From CALAZP01 sp964410725 (GTDB taxonomy: Bacteria; Bacteroidota; Bacteroidia; Chitinophagales; Saprospiraceae), in contig CAYPID010000001.1 of NCBI GenBank assembly GCA_964410725.1, positions 1 through 64,000 of the forward strand: a DNA stretch of 64,000 nt. Reading direction: 5' to 3'. Shown here one piece after another: positions 1 through 10,397 of this stretch (position 1 is the stretch's first letter; each line of letters opens with the position of its first letter). Position numbers and translations under genes: made by a program. Below the pieces are notes generated by a model, which was not told where the DNA came from, did not search any database, and saw only the letters and a list, made by a program, of their open reading frames with translations.

Positions 1-104
1 TCTACTCCAAGAGTTGCCTTTTTCTGGAAAGAAACCAAATTCTGGGTAAATCCCAATTGAATTTGTAATAACAAAGCAATGAATAACAACCAACTTTTTT
101 TCAT
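1..104 (-). CDS. 5' end of a secreted protein, cut by the window edge
   Basis: Only the first 34 codons are present. They read as an ATG followed by two lysines and a hydrophobic stretch ending near FTQ, which is a typical Bacteroidota Sec signal peptide. The remainder lies outside the window, so no function can be given. The start lies 4 bases after the TAG stop of the carboxypeptidase-regulatory-like gene upstream on the same strand, so the two are very likely co-transcribed. Such a pair often couples a small secreted protein with an outer-membrane protein, but that is only inference here. Confidence 0.6.
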   Translation of the reverse strand, partial: MKKSWLLFIALLLQIQLGFTQNLVSFQKKATLGV

Positions 105-108
105 AGCG

Positions 109-750
109 CTAATCTTTTTTGTTTTTAAAATCTCCCCGCTTCCAAGAATCGAAAAACTTCTTCCAAGCCACTGGATTGAATATATTCATCGGAGGGCGTT
201 GACCTATGTAATAATAATTTTTCGTTTGCTGCCGGAGGTAAAAATCCGCATTTTCATTCCCATCGTACTTCACTTCGTCCCGCATTCGATTTAGATTCTC
301 AGAGGAGAGATTCATCGCTGCTCTTTTTTCTAACTCCGACTCTACGTTCATCGCTAAAAACTCAATCTTAAAATGTTCCTTACTAGGCCAAGGAAAAACA
401 ACAGTCTCGGGAAGATTAAAAGTATCTCTGGTCATCAGTTGAACAATAGAATACCTGTTTTCTTCCAAATCACCTGGAATGGTGTACTCTACATCCTTAT
501 AACCTATAGAAGAAAATACAATGACATCTCCCTTTTCCACTACAATAGTAAAAAACCCCTGATAATCAGAATAAGTTCCCCTCCCTTTGTCCTTAACCAG
601 AATATTGGCGTAAGGGACAGGCAGCAATTCTCGCTCAGAGCCATCCAAAACCATTCCGGAAAATTGAACCAAGTTGTCTTGCTCTTGAGCAAAACTACTA
701 CTAATCCACAAAGTCATGATGACAGTTAAAACTAAGAAACATCTGCCCAT
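109..750 (-). CDS. secreted carboxypeptidase-regulatory-like domain protein
   Basis: A 213-residue protein with a clear N-terminal signal peptide (about residues 1-21, ending SSFAQ). Residues about 28-105 look like a CarboxypepD_reg-like beta-sandwich: 'SGMVLDG', 'PYANILVK', 'GTYSDYQGFFTI' and 'VFSSIGYK' follow the pattern of the plug-like domain found in front of TonB-dependent receptors and as a stand-alone domain in Bacteroidota. The remainder is charged and unassigned. Such proteins are periplasmic or surface exposed; no catalytic residues are visible. It sits downstream of lon (68-base gap) and just upstream of another secreted protein, probably in one transcript with the latter. Confidence 0.75.
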   Translation of the reverse strand: MGRCFLVLTVIMTLWISSSFAQEQDNLVQFSGMVLDGSERELLPVPYANILVKDKGRGTYSDYQGFFTIVVEKGDVIVFSSIGYKDVEYTIPGDLEENRYSIVQLMTRDTFNLPETVVFPWPSKEHFKIEFLAMNVESELEKRAAMNLSSENLNRMRDEVKYDGNENADFYLRQQTKNYYYIGQRPPMNIFNPVAWKKFFDSWKRGDFKNKKD

Positions 751-817
751 AAAAACTATTATTTTAACTTATGACAACAAGTTAATCAAATAGTTTACCC
801 TTTTAAAGAAATAGCTT

Positions 818-3229
818 CTATTTAGGAATTCCCAATGTGATGTTTAAGACTTCTTTAACGTCTTCGACAAAATGGAAAGTTAGTCCCTTCAAGTAGTTCT
901 GGTCGATGTCTTCAACATGCTTTCTGTTATCTTCACAAAGAATAATCTCCTTCATTCCTGCTCTTTTAGCAGCTAGCATTTTCTCTTTAATTCCACCTAC
1001 CGGTAACACCTTTCCTCTAAGAGTAACTTCTCCTGTCATGGCCAAGAAAGGCTTAACAGGAATACCAGTGAATGCAGAAGCTAAAGCCGTCACCATCGTA
1101 ATCCCAGCAGAGGGGCCATCTTTTGGAATGGCTCCCTCCGGTACGTGAAGGTGAATATCTGTTTGGTCAAAACGCTCTTCCTGTATTCCGTACTTGGAGC
1201 AATTGGCCTTTAAATAAGAAAGGCCTGCAATAGCTGACTCTTTCATAACATCACCCAGATTACCTGTAAGGGTTAATTTGCCCTTTCCGTGACTCAAACT
1301 AGATTCAATGAATAAAATATCCCCTCCAAATTCCGTCCAAGCCAAGCCTACCGCCACTCCAGATTCTTTGACCTTATGGTATTGATCAAATTGATATTTC
1401 ACTGGCCCTAATATTTCCTTAAGGTCAGTAGCCTTGATAGCAGGATCATAGGATTCTTCCATAGCCACCAATTTGGCTACGTGCCGCATTACTCCCGCAA
1501 TTTGTCTATTCAAACTTCGCACTCCAGATTCTCTGGTGTAATCTCTGGCTATTTTGGTTATCACCGCATCTGATAATTTTACATCCTTGGGCTTCAATCC
1601 ATGATCCTCCCTTAATGACGGAATGAGGTGCTTCTTTGCAATCTGGACTTTCTCCTCTTGCGAATATCCACTGATTGAAATAATTTCCATTCGATCCAAT
1701 AAAGCCGGTTGGATGCTATTCAAACTATTGGCCGTAGCAATGAATAAAGTTTTAGATAAGTCGTATTCTACATCCAAGTAATTATCGTGGAAAGTGCCAT
1801 TTTGCTCTGGGTCTAAAACCTCGAGTAAAGCTGAAGATGGATCTCCTCTAAAATCCTTTCCTACCTTATCAATCTCATCAAGAATAAAGACAGGGTTAGA
1901 CGATCCAGCTTTTCTAAAAGATTGAATTACTCGACCGGGCATAGCTCCGATATAGGTTTTTCTATGACCCCTTATTTCTGATTCATCGTGTAAGCCTCCC
2001 AGAGACATACGGATGAATTTTCTTTTAAGGGCAGTGGCAATAGACTTACCTAATGAGGTTTTTCCCACCCCAGGAGGGCCAACCAAACAAAGAATAGGAG
2101 CTTTCATATCTCCTTTCAATTTTAAAACTGCTAAATGCTCTAAAATGCGCTCTTTTACCTTTTCAAGACCATAATGATCTTTATCTAATACGGCCTTGAC
2201 TTTTTTGAGGTTAAAATTATCCTTGGTTTGCTGGTCCCACGGTAAGTCAACTAATAAATCCAAATAATTTAACTGAATAGAATACTCAGCAACCTGAGGA
2301 TTCATCCTTTTAAGTTTCTGAATTTCTTTAGTGAAGACCTTTTTAGCATGGTCCGGCCATTTCTTCTTATCCGCTCGCTTTACCAATTCAATAACTTCTT
2401 CTTCTTGCGGATTTTGACCCAATTCTTCTTGAATCGTCTTTAATTGTTGATTGAGGAAATAATCCCTTTGCTGTTTTTCTATATCTACCCGTACTTTGGA
2501 TTCAATCTGGTCTTTTATTTCTAACAGCTGGAACTCCTCATGCATCAATTCCAAAATGCGATTAGCCTTTCTCGACAAATCATTTTGCTCTAAAATGCTT
2601 TGTTTAACCCCTACTTTACTACCTAGATTTGATGCTATAAAATTCAACAAAAAGGAAGGACTCTTCATATTTTTGAGCATCAATACCGCTTCGGAAGGAA
2701 TATTTGGAGACAATTCAATAATCTGTTTGGCTAAATCCAAAATGGAAGAAATTAATGCCTCAAATTCCAATTTATCCTTAGGATAAACGTATGATAAAGG
2801 CAATACCTTCCCTTCCATGAAAGGTTCATTGGCCGTTAACTCCTCCAGACTAAACCGCTTTCGGCCTTGAAGGATAGCAGTAGTGCTCCCATCAGGCATT
2901 TTTATTAATTTCAAAATTTTGGCAATACAACCAACTTTGTATAAATCTTCTATCTCCGGTTCCTCCAAATTAGTATCCATTTGAGATAAAACCCCAATCA
3001 TTTTATTGGCCTTGTAGGCCTTTTGGATAGCTTTTATTGACTTATCTCTACCTACTGTAATAGGGATGACAATTCCAGGAAATAATACGGTATTCTTTAA
3101 GGCAAGTAGTGGAAGAATCTCTGGAAACTTTTCATCTTCTTTAGCTTCGCCATCTTCTTCAACCGTTACCAAAGGCAAAAAATCTCCTTCCTCTTCAAAC
3201 GCTTGATTTGCAAATAGGTCTTCAAACAT
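818..3229 (-). CDS. lon: ATP-dependent endopeptidase Lon
   Basis: Cytoplasmic AAA+ protease that degrades misfolded and regulatory proteins. Numbered from the start chosen here (803 residues), it has the N-terminal Lon substrate-binding domain (about 39-235), a coiled linker (about 236-330), and the AAA+ module with Walker [10 protein letters not shown] at 384-392 and Walker B 'VFILDEIDK' at 447-455. The C-terminal protease domain carries the catalytic dyad Ser707 (in KDGPSAG) and Lys748 (in GGIKEK). The frame is open for 17 more codons upstream, but the ATG at 3229 begins a normal Lon N-terminus (MFEDLF) and leaves room for a promoter at 3253-3280. Full length and intact. It follows parE on the same strand. 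Confidence 0.96.
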   Translation of the reverse strand: MFEDLFANQAFEEEGDFLPLVTVEEDGEAKEDEKFPEILPLLALKNTVLFPGIVIPITVGRDKSIKAIQKAYKANKMIGVLSQMDTNLEEPEIEDLYKVGCIAKILKLIKMPDGSTTAILQGRKRFSLEELTANEPFMEGKVLPLSYVYPKDKLEFEALISSILDLAKQIIELSPNIPSEAVLMLKNMKSPSFLLNFIASNLGSKVGVKQSILEQNDLSRKANRILELMHEEFQLLEIKDQIESKVRVDIEKQQRDYFLNQQLKTIQEELGQNPQEEEVIELVKRADKKKWPDHAKKVFTKEIQKLKRMNPQVAEYSIQLNYLDLLVDLPWDQQTKDNFNLKKVKAVLDKDHYGLEKVKERILEHLAVLKLKGDMKAPILCLVGPPGVGKTSLGKSIATALKRKFIRMSLGGLHDESEIRGHRKTYIGAMPGRVIQSFRKAGSSNPVFILDEIDKVGKDFRGDPSSALLEVLDPEQNGTFHDNYLDVEYDLSKTLFIATANSLNSIQPALLDRMEIISISGYSQEEKVQIAKKHLIPSLREDHGLKPKDVKLSDAVITKIARDYTRESGVRSLNRQIAGVMRHVAKLVAMEESYDPAIKATDLKEILGPVKYQFDQYHKVKESGVAVGLAWTEFGGDILFIESSLSHGKGKLTLTGNLGDVMKESAIAGLSYLKANCSKYGIQEERFDQTDIHLHVPEGAIPKDGPSAGITMVTALASAFTGIPVKPFLAMTGEVTLRGKVLPVGGIKEKMLAAKRAGMKEIILCEDNRKHVEDIDQNYLKGLTFHFVEDVKEVLNITLGIPK

Positions 3230-3252
3230 ATTTTTTTTTCTTACCACAGTTA

Positions 3253-3280
3253 TAAATTTACTCCTTAAAAGAAGGGTCAA
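3253..3280 (-). promoter_or_regulatory. candidate promoter of lon
   Basis: On the minus strand TTG at 3280-3278, 17 bases, then TAAATTTA at 3260-3253, one mismatch from the Bacteroidota -7 consensus TAnnTTTG. It would start transcription about 15-20 bases before the ATG at 3229. The spacing is shorter than the 19-20 bases seen at the better sites in this window. Confidence 0.33.
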
Positions 3281-3335
3281 TAGTCATGCCATTTCGAGAA
3301 ATAGAGCATTTTTAAGACAAACCGTCACTTAAAGG

Positions 3336-5210
3336 CTAAACTACTGCCAAAGTGTCCACTGCTGGGGCTGTATCTTTTTCCACCTTGAGGTGATCAATAA
3401 TAAAGTCTTGTCGGGTAGGAGTATTTTTGCCCATATAATAGCTCAAAACTGCATCTATATCTGTTTCATCATTAAGAACGACAGGTTCTAGCCGAATATT
3501 AGCTCCAATAAAATCGCTGAACTCATCAGGAGATATTTCTCCTAATCCCTTGAACCTTGTAATCTCTGGTTTGCCTCTTAACTTACCAATGGCCTTGACT
3601 TTCTCTGCTTCATCATAACAGTAAAAAGTCTGTTGCTTATCTCGAACTCTAAACAAAGGCGTTTCCAAAATAAAAAGATGGCCCGAACGAACTAAATCGG
3701 GAAAGAACTGAAGGAAAAAAGTCAAAAGAAGCAAACGAATATGCATCCCATCTACATCTGCATCCGTTGCGATTACTACTCGATTATACCGCAATCCATC
3801 TAGTCCATCTTCAATATCTAGAGCGTGTTGTAGTAAATTAAACTCCTCGTTTTCATAGACCACCTTTTTACTCAACCCATAACAATTTAGGGGCTTTCCC
3901 CTAAGACTAAATACCGCTTGAGTTTGCACATCGCGAGCCTTGGTTATGGAACCACTGGCCGAATCTCCTTCCGTAATAAAAATAGTGGTTTGCTTTAGTT
4001 GCTCCTCTTCGAATTTGCGAGAGCTATCATGGAGATGGATTCTACAATCTCTTAACTTTTTGTTGTGTAGATTGGCCTTTTTAGCCCTTTTATTCGCTAA
4101 AGACTTGATACCAGCAATTTCTTTTCGCTCTCTTTCCGATTGAAGAATACGCTTTTTTATAGCTTCTTTAACTTCGGCATTGCGATGCAGAAAATTATCA
4201 AGTTGTTCTTTGACAAAGTTAACGATATAAGTTCTGACCGTTGGGCCCTCTGGTCCCATCTCCACCGATCCTAACTTGGTTTTAGTTTGAGATTCAAAAA
4301 CGGGTTCCTCCACTCTAAGACTTATGGCGCCTATAATGGAAGCCAAAATATCTTTGCGGTCCCAATTGGCATCAAAATGCTCGTTGACTGTTTTCACCAC
4401 TGCCTCCCTGAATGCCATAAGATGCGTCCCTCCTTGTGTGGTATGCTGGCCATTTACAAAAGAATAATATTGCTCTCCATATTGATTGCCATGGGTAAGG
4501 GCAATTTCAATATCCTCCCCTTTCATGTGGATTATGGGATACCTCACATGCTCACTGGAAGTTCTTTTTTCTAATAAGTCCAATAATCCATTTCGGGAAT
4601 GAAAAATCTGTCCATTGAAGTGGATTTTTAAACCGGCATTCAAAAAAGCATAATTCCAAAGTTGATTATTTAAGTAATCAATTCTGTATTTAAAATTCTT
4701 GAATATGGAAGCATCTGGCTGAAAAACTACCTCTGTTCCGTCTCGCTCCTCAGTTTTGATAATCTTTTGATCGTTGGTGATAATTCCCCTTTCAAACTCA
4801 GCTACCTTAGCCTTCTTTTCTCTAAAGGCACTTACTTTAAAATAATCGGATAGCGCATTAACTGCTTTGGTTCCTACACCATTTAATCCCACAGATTTTT
4901 TGAATGCCTTGGAGTCATATTTTCCACCTGTATTGATTTTAGATACACACTCCACCACTTTCCCCAAAGGGATACCCCGCCCGAAATCCCTTATTCTGAC
5001 TCTTTGTTGATCGATTTCAATATCTATCTTATTGCCAAACCCCATAACGTACTCATCTATACAATTATCAATGACTTCCTTCACTAATATGTAAATTCCA
5101 TCATCTGAACCAGACCCATCTCCCAATTTTCCTATGTACATGCCGGGTCGCATCCTAATGTGCTCCCGCCAATCCAATGATTTGATATTGTCCTCAGTGT
5201 ATTTTTCCAT
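3336..5210 (-). CDS. parE: DNA topoisomerase IV subunit B (ParE)
   Basis: ATPase subunit of type IIA topoisomerase that unlinks daughter chromosomes together with ParC. The 624 residues show the GHKL ATPase fold (DNCIDE at 48-53, DFGRGIP at 75-81, [12 protein letters not shown] at 108-119), the ATP-sensing lysine loop (QTKTKLG near 308), and the TOPRIM domain with EGDSASG at 414-420 and DADVDG at 483-488. RFKGLGE follows at 552-558. Assigned to ParE rather than GyrB because a second, more GyrB-like 655-residue paralogue lies at 51385-53352 and this one is shorter and more divergent, as Bacteroidota ParE proteins are. ParC is not adjacent; it is encoded about 38 kb away at 43289. Confidence 0.9.
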   Translation of the reverse strand: MEKYTEDNIKSLDWREHIRMRPGMYIGKLGDGSGSDDGIYILVKEVIDNCIDEYVMGFGNKIDIEIDQQRVRIRDFGRGIPLGKVVECVSKINTGGKYDSKAFKKSVGLNGVGTKAVNALSDYFKVSAFREKKAKVAEFERGIITNDQKIIKTEERDGTEVVFQPDASIFKNFKYRIDYLNNQLWNYAFLNAGLKIHFNGQIFHSRNGLLDLLEKRTSSEHVRYPIIHMKGEDIEIALTHGNQYGEQYYSFVNGQHTTQGGTHLMAFREAVVKTVNEHFDANWDRKDILASIIGAISLRVEEPVFESQTKTKLGSVEMGPEGPTVRTYIVNFVKEQLDNFLHRNAEVKEAIKKRILQSERERKEIAGIKSLANKRAKKANLHNKKLRDCRIHLHDSSRKFEEEQLKQTTIFITEGDSASGSITKARDVQTQAVFSLRGKPLNCYGLSKKVVYENEEFNLLQHALDIEDGLDGLRYNRVVIATDADVDGMHIRLLLLTFFLQFFPDLVRSGHLFILETPLFRVRDKQQTFYCYDEAEKVKAIGKLRGKPEITRFKGLGEISPDEFSDFIGANIRLEPVVLNDETDIDAVLSYYMGKNTPTRQDFIIDHLKVEKDTAPAVDTLAVV

Positions 5211-5250
5211 TCTGGGTTTTATTCGGCTAAAATATAAAAAACAATTTGTT

Positions 5251-7203
5251 TTATCTTATTAAATTGATCAAACCCGAATATTGTTGAGTAGCTCCATCTA
5301 AAAATTCAATTTGAGTGGTGTAAATAAAAACTCCTGGATTGAGCGGACGACCTTTTAGAGAACCATCCCAGGAACAAGAGGAATCATTGATAGAACATCC
5401 ATTATTTTGGAACACTACATTGCCCCAACGATCTGCAATGGTTAACTGTTTCACCTTTGCAAATCCATTGCCCATAATATAAAATAAATCGTTGACCCCA
5501 TCTCCATTGGGAGAGAAAGCATTGGGAATATATATTCTTCGAGGTTTTTCCACCTCAACCTGCACCGAGGCCTCATCCTGGCAGTTTTGTTCTGTGGTAA
5601 CATTCAAATAAAAATCTCCTGAAAATAAAGGCAAGAGCCAAGTTTCCGGACAACTGGAGCAAGAGGTAAATCCTTCTTCGTTGACTACCCATTGATAGCT
5701 GAGATCTGTAGTATTAGAATTAATTTTAGGGGTCAAATACAAGCTATCTCCCAATTCAATGGTGTAGCGATCCGGTTCGAATTCAATTTGAACATAAGCT
5801 TCCTCCACTTCGTAAAAAACGCTGATACTTCCACATCCTGCTGTTACCTCAACTTCATACAAGCCCGGTTGATCGACCTCAATAGTGGGCGTTACCTCCC
5901 CTGTACTCCATGCGTATACCGCACCCGGGAAAGTCACATCTAAGCTGACCGACTCCCCTGAACAAAAATAAGCGGATAGATATTGGTCCTCTTTTCCCAA
6001 ACTAATAACGGTCAACGGCGTACTATCTGCTTCTACGACCGTAGCGGGATTATCTGAAAATCTTATTCCACCCAATGATTCGGATAGATTGGTCAAAACC
6101 GCCTGATTATTATAAGTTCCCGAGGAAACTTCGCCCACTTGTACTTGTACTATCAAAGTATCAATTCCTGGAGGAATACTCATATTTTCAATTAAAAGCT
6201 CCGAAGCTCCAGTTTGACTAATCAATTGCCCCCCAAAAGGATTTTTCTTCACCCGTACTAAAGAAAAACCTTCTGGCAAAGCATCGTAGAAATCAATCTC
6301 ATTTTGAATTTTACCCGATGAATTAGCAATGGTGAAAAAATATTCAACTTCGCTGCACCCTACGGTCACCTCCGGCAAAACCGTTTTGCTCATTTCTATG
6401 GTATAGGGACATGAACAAGCATCTGTACCCTGAGCAGAGGGTCCAGAGGCTTCAATCGTAACTCTACCTCTTTCCTTATCAATCTGAACCAAGGTATTCT
6501 GCACAAATCCTCCCACACTTCCATAGGCATAAAGCCTGCCAAATGCATCAAAAAAAAGAGAACCAGCAAATCCTAAGATGGGTGTTCTTGCATAATTAGT
6601 AGTTACAGCGCCATTGACCATATCAACCAACATCAACCGATCATCATTTGAATCATACCCGTACAGATTCCCTGATACCGGATCAAAAGCAATATCCAAC
6701 ATTCTCACAGGCACACCTGATAAAGGAACGGTACTCGTAGGATAATTTGAGTCTTCCAAATTTACCCTAACCAGTTCTCTATCTTGGCCATTCGACCCGG
6801 GTGCTCCGGTGTTGGTCGCTCCAATAAGGATTAAATATTGTCCATCGGGGGTAATATCTCCAGCAAAATATACGTAATTGCTATTCAAATTCAGCTCTGT
6901 CAGTCTAATCACTGAACCATTTCTATCCACTTGATAAAGATAATGTTCTATGGGGTGGACTCCATATATGAGATTGTCGGTGCTCCTGTACCCAATAGCA
7001 TTAATTTGGACCTGCATATTGCTGCGAACAGTTCTGAATACTACATTTTGAGAAATCGGGTCAATGGTTACTTCGCTTAATCCAGAATTGGATGAATTAG
7101 TCAAAGTGATGTAAAATTGTCCTTCACATGAAAAGGGCGTTTGACCCTGCAAGCCATGAATTAGCCATCCCCATAAAAAAATGATAATCCCTTTCTTTAA
7201 CAT
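5251..7203 (-). CDS. secreted protein with gliding-motility-type C-terminal sorting domain
   Basis: 650 residues from the ATG at 7203; the longer open frame (to 7488) would run into the divergent gene and lacks a signal peptide, while this start gives [12 protein letters not shown], a good Sec leader cleaved near LQGQ. Residues about 40-280 look like a beta-propeller-like region ([27 protein letters not shown], similar to DUF6923-type domains). Residues about 295-400 resemble a DUF11-type adhesive repeat. After Ig-like segments, the last 90 residues form the CHU_C domain ([28 protein letters not shown]...), which directs type IX secretion to the cell surface. Probably a surface or released adhesin; ligand unknown. 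Confidence 0.86.
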   Translation of the reverse strand: MLKKGIIIFLWGWLIHGLQGQTPFSCEGQFYITLTNSSNSGLSEVTIDPISQNVVFRTVRSNMQVQINAIGYRSTDNLIYGVHPIEHYLYQVDRNGSVIRLTELNLNSNYVYFAGDITPDGQYLILIGATNTGAPGSNGQDRELVRVNLEDSNYPTSTVPLSGVPVRMLDIAFDPVSGNLYGYDSNDDRLMLVDMVNGAVTTNYARTPILGFAGSLFFDAFGRLYAYGSVGGFVQNTLVQIDKERGRVTIEASGPSAQGTDACSCPYTIEMSKTVLPEVTVGCSEVEYFFTIANSSGKIQNEIDFYDALPEGFSLVRVKKNPFGGQLISQTGASELLIENMSIPPGIDTLIVQVQVGEVSSGTYNNQAVLTNLSESLGGIRFSDNPATVVEADSTPLTVISLGKEDQYLSAYFCSGESVSLDVTFPGAVYAWSTGEVTPTIEVDQPGLYEVEVTAGCGSISVFYEVEEAYVQIEFEPDRYTIELGDSLYLTPKINSNTTDLSYQWVVNEEGFTSCSSCPETWLLPLFSGDFYLNVTTEQNCQDEASVQVEVEKPRRIYIPNAFSPNGDGVNDLFYIMGNGFAKVKQLTIADRWGNVVFQNNGCSINDSSCSWDGSLKGRPLNPGVFIYTTQIEFLDGATQQYSGLINLIR

Positions 7204-7306
7204 TTCCGGACAGACATTAATTTTACAATGTAGCCTTTTAACAACAGATGGTAATATATTAACCCCAATAAGCCAAAAAAAGATTTTTTGTAAACTTGAA
7301 AAAAAA

Positions 7307-8326
7307 ATGATGAACCGACGCTCATTTACTTTACGCTCCCTGTCTTTTCTTCCCTTTTGGGCAGCTACCAATCCCATACCTTCATTAAAGCCTTCTGTCG
7401 TCAAACCCCATCGGTTGAAACGAGGTGATACCGTGATGTTGGTTACCCCGGGAAGCTTTATTGGGGATGAATCTCTACAAAAAGCCATTCAAAACTTAGA
7501 GAATATGGGCCTTCAAGTTCAACTCTCAGAGCATATTCGAGCCAAAAAAGGCTATACTGCAGGCACGGTAGAACAACGCGTTGCTGATTTACACCAAGCC
7601 TTTGCTAATCCAGAAATCAAAGCAGTTTGGTGCGCTAGAGGTGGTTATGGATGTGCCCAATTGTTGCCTCATTTAGATTTTGATCTCATTCGAAAGAATC
7701 CAAAAATCTTAATTGGATTTAGTGATATTACCATTTTGCTGCACGCAGTAACCCTAAAAACTGGTTTGACTACATTCCATGGACCCGTTGGATCATCAGA
7801 ATTTTCGCCCTATACCAGAAAGTGGCTTCAAAAGACCCTTTTTGCGCCCTCTGACAAACTGACCATGTCGATAAGTGAAGACAAAATAAATGGCTTGGAC
7901 CCTTATACCATTAGACCGGGTAAAGCCCAGGGAATTCTATACGGTGGAAATTTAACCCTTTTGGCGTCAGCCGTAGGGACCCCCTGGATGCCAGATTTCA
8001 GAGGCAAATTAGTATTTATGGAGGAAATCGGAGAAAAACCATACCGAATAGATCGGATGATTACTCAAATTCAACAAGGCACAAATATTCATGAAGCTGC
8101 TGGCATAGTCTTGGGTCATTTCACAGACTGTGAAGCGGATAATGGAGACCTTTCTCTGAGTTTGAAGCAAACCCTATACAGTGCTTTTGAATTTTTCAAA
8201 AAACCAATTGGATACGGTTATACTTGGGGACATATTGATCAGATGACGACCTTACCCATTGGACTTCAAGCTGCCATTGACACTCATGATTTTTCATTAA
8301 CGCTTTTGGAAAGCCCTGTGATATAG
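7307..8326 (+). CDS. LD-carboxypeptidase, peptidase family S66
   Basis: Removes the terminal D-alanine from murein tetrapeptides (L,D-carboxypeptidase) in peptidoglycan recycling. Start at the first of two adjacent ATGs (7307/7310); the longer open frame overlaps the divergent gene. The leader MMNRRSFTLRSLSFL has a twin-arginine-like motif, so it may be exported by Tat. Catalytic features of S66 are visible: RGGYG at 111-115, Ser139 in GFSD, the glutamate in FMEEIGEKPY (239/240) and His309 in GHIDQMTTLPIG. At 339 residues it has normal length. It is the first gene of an operon whose next gene (2 bases after the stop) acts on the L-Ala-D-Glu released from the same peptides. Confidence 0.9.
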   Translation: MMNRRSFTLRSLSFLPFWAATNPIPSLKPSVVKPHRLKRGDTVMLVTPGSFIGDESLQKAIQNLENMGLQVQLSEHIRAKKGYTAGTVEQRVADLHQAFANPEIKAVWCARGGYGCAQLLPHLDFDLIRKNPKILIGFSDITILLHAVTLKTGLTTFHGPVGSSEFSPYTRKWLQKTLFAPSDKLTMSISEDKINGLDPYTIRPGKAQGILYGGNLTLLASAVGTPWMPDFRGKLVFMEEIGEKPYRIDRMITQIQQGTNIHEAAGIVLGHFTDCEADNGDLSLSLKQTLYSAFEFFKKPIGYGYTWGHIDQMTTLPIGLQAAIDTHDFSLTLLESPVI

Positions 8327-8328
8327 CA

Positions 8329-9354
8329 ATGAATATTCAACTCCATACCTTTTCTCTTCAGCTCAAAAGTCCTTTTAGGATCAGTCATGGCATAAGATAT
8401 GCACAGCCCACTCTAATTGTAGAATTGCAAAAGGATGGAATCAGTGGATATGGAGAGGCCACCGCTACCAGCTATTACGGCCTAACCATAGATGAGATGG
8501 TCAAAACCATGAAGACGGTTCTCCCTGATTTGGCAAAAATTCCATTGGAACACCCCGAACAGTATTATATGGATATTTTTCCCATACTAGCCGATCATCC
8601 TTTTCTAAGGTGTGCAATGGATGTAGCCGCTAATGATCTTTGGGGTAAATTACAAAATGTACCTTTACATCAACTTTGGTTTGACGATCATCTTTCCATT
8701 CCCATGACCAACTATACGATTGGATTGGGGGACATCACTGAAATGCTGGAAAAAATAGCTGCATTTCCCTGGCCTATTTACAAAATTAAATTAGGGGGGC
8801 AGGATGATGGAGCGACAATAGCAGCCATTAGAAAAGCAACGACTGCAAGATTAAGAGTAGATGCCAATACAGGTTGGAAACCCTCCAATGCTATGGAGTT
8901 AATAGATGCAATGGCCATTTCAAAAGTCGAAATGATTGAGCAACCCCTATCTGTGGCCCACGATTCCTTGATGGTTAAATTGAAAAATTATACTCCCATT
9001 CCATTTATTGCGGACGAAAGTTGTCAAGTGGAAGAGGATGTGGAAAAGTGTGCAGATGGATTTGATGGCATCAATATCAAATTAATGAAATGCGGGGGGT
9101 TAACACCTGCGAGAAGAATGATAAAAAGGGCCAAGCAACTGGGTTTACAAGTAATGGTGGGCTGCATGACAGAATCTTCTATAGGCATTGCAGCTATCGC
9201 TCAATTGCTACCGGCATTGAATTATGTGGATATGGATGGACCGCTCTTAATTCAAAATGATCCAGGCCTACCGCTAACTATGTCCAATGGACGAGTTACC
9301 TTGCCAAAGGAGCCCGGAACAGGGGCTCAATTACTAAAAAATCACCCAGTATGA
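8329..9354 (+). CDS. dipeptide epimerase (L-Ala-D/L-Glu epimerase), enolase superfamily
   Basis: Epimerises L-Ala-D-Glu to L-Ala-L-Glu so that murein peptides can be digested. The 341 residues carry the muconate-lactonizing-type barrel residues: KIK at 152-154, metal ligands Asp178 (VDANTGW), Glu204 (IEQP) and Asp229 (ADES), and the KLMKCGG lysine at about 251. The DMD motif at 301-303 is the pair that binds the substrate ammonium group in known dipeptide epimerases, which favours this activity over other enolase-superfamily reactions. Cytoplasmic. The stop overlaps the next start in ATGA (9351-9354), so translation is probably coupled. Confidence 0.88.
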   Translation: MNIQLHTFSLQLKSPFRISHGIRYAQPTLIVELQKDGISGYGEATATSYYGLTIDEMVKTMKTVLPDLAKIPLEHPEQYYMDIFPILADHPFLRCAMDVAANDLWGKLQNVPLHQLWFDDHLSIPMTNYTIGLGDITEMLEKIAAFPWPIYKIKLGGQDDGATIAAIRKATTARLRVDANTGWKPSNAMELIDAMAISKVEMIEQPLSVAHDSLMVKLKNYTPIPFIADESCQVEEDVEKCADGFDGINIKLMKCGGLTPARRMIKRAKQLGLQVMVGCMTESSIGIAAIAQLLPALNYVDMDGPLLIQNDPGLPLTMSNGRVTLPKEPGTGAQLLKNHPV

Positions 9355-10397
9355 TTAGTTCAAATACCATTCCTGGAAGGACTTTTACCGACCTATCCGG
9401 AACGGAATGGCTTTATTTTGCCGGAACGGCGTATTTGGGAATGCCTCATAATAAGGTCTATCAAAATGCCATTCAACAAGGTATTGAAAAGTTTGGCGCC
9501 AATTATGGATCATCAAGAGCCTCCGCACCACAACTCAGCATATTTGCTGAAATGGAGGAAAAAATAGCTGATGCAATAGGAGCACCTTCAGCTGCCTTGG
9601 TTTCTTCAGGTACCCTTGCAGGTCAGTTGACAGTCCGGCATTTTGTAGCTTCACATGATTGTTACTTTGCCCCGGATGCGCACCCTGCGATAACCTCCAA
9701 AAATTCCGTTTCAGAGAATTATACCTTCTCTGATTGGTTGACTCAGACCGTAGCACAAATCAACAGAAAGGAAACCTATGCAGCAGTATTTTGTAATGCC
9801 ATAGATTCCTTGGGGGTACAGCAATATGATTTCTCTAGATTGCACAAAATTGAACATCCCAACCGGGTTACCCTTATAATTGATGATTCCCATGCACTGG
9901 GCATTACCCACCAGGGAACGGGCAGTTACCGCCATCTGGCTAATACTTTTCCCTATCTTCGACTTTTAGTCACCGCATCGACTGGAAAAGCATGGGGTCT
10001 GCCAGCAGGAGTTTTACTTGGAGAAAATACACTTATTACCAGTATCCAAAATCAAGCGTTTTTTCGAGGGGCCAGTCCGCCCCTACCTGCTTATTTATAC
10101 GCTTTTGACGAAGTCTTTCCTACCTTAACTCATCGATTGAATCAGCTGCTGGAAAACATTAATTATTTTCACCAAGGGCTGGGACAACATCCTAAAATTC
10201 AAAAAATTGCAAACTATCCCGTCACTGCTGCCTCGATAACAGGATTAGATGAATGGGCGGCCAAAGAACGGATATTAATTTCTGCTTTTCCTTATCCCTC
10301 CTCTGATTCGCCCAAAATAAATAGGGTGGTAATCAATGCCCTGCATACGCGACAAGACCTCGATCAACTTCTTCATTTGATAAAAGAAAATTTATGA
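9351..10397 (+). CDS. PLP-dependent fold-type I enzyme related to alpha-oxoamine synthases
   Basis: 348 residues resembling 8-amino-7-oxononanoate synthase / glycine C-acetyltransferase. Visible signatures: NYGSSRASAPQLSIF (family GSSR...G....H region, here with Pro-Gln in place of the usual Gly and no His), DDSHALGITHQGTG (PLP-binding Asp), TASTGKAWG with the Schiff-base lysine, and C-terminal NRVVINALH. It is about 35-40 residues shorter than typical BioF. It overlaps both neighbours by 4 bases (9351-9354 and 10394-10397), between a murein dipeptide epimerase and a beta-lactamase-fold protein, and no biotin genes are near. A role in biotin synthesis is therefore doubtful; an amino-acid-related step after murein peptide hydrolysis is inferred only from context. 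Confidence 0.75.
   Translation: MISSNTIPGRTFTDLSGTEWLYFAGTAYLGMPHNKVYQNAIQQGIEKFGANYGSSRASAPQLSIFAEMEEKIADAIGAPSAALVSSGTLAGQLTVRHFVASHDCYFAPDAHPAITSKNSVSENYTFSDWLTQTVAQINRKETYAAVFCNAIDSLGVQQYDFSRLHKIEHPNRVTLIIDDSHALGITHQGTGSYRHLANTFPYLRLLVTASTGKAWGLPAGVLLGENTLITSIQNQAFFRGASPPLPAYLYAFDEVFPTLTHRLNQLLENINYFHQGLGQHPKIQKIANYPVTAASITGLDEWAAKERILISAFPYPSSDSPKINRVVINALHTRQDLDQLLHLIKENL

Noticed and set aside
809..823. AAATAG-ctt-CTATTT hairpin at the lon stop codon as a terminator
   Set aside because: A six-pair stem made almost only of A/T pairs with a stop codon inside it and no U tract is too weak.
3230..3280. Extended Lon N-terminus starting at 3280
   Set aside because: The extra 17 residues are not part of known Lon proteins and cover the best promoter match.
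5251..7488. Longer start for the CHU_C protein at 7488
   Set aside because: It would overlap the divergent LD-carboxypeptidase gene by about 180 bases and lose the signal peptide.
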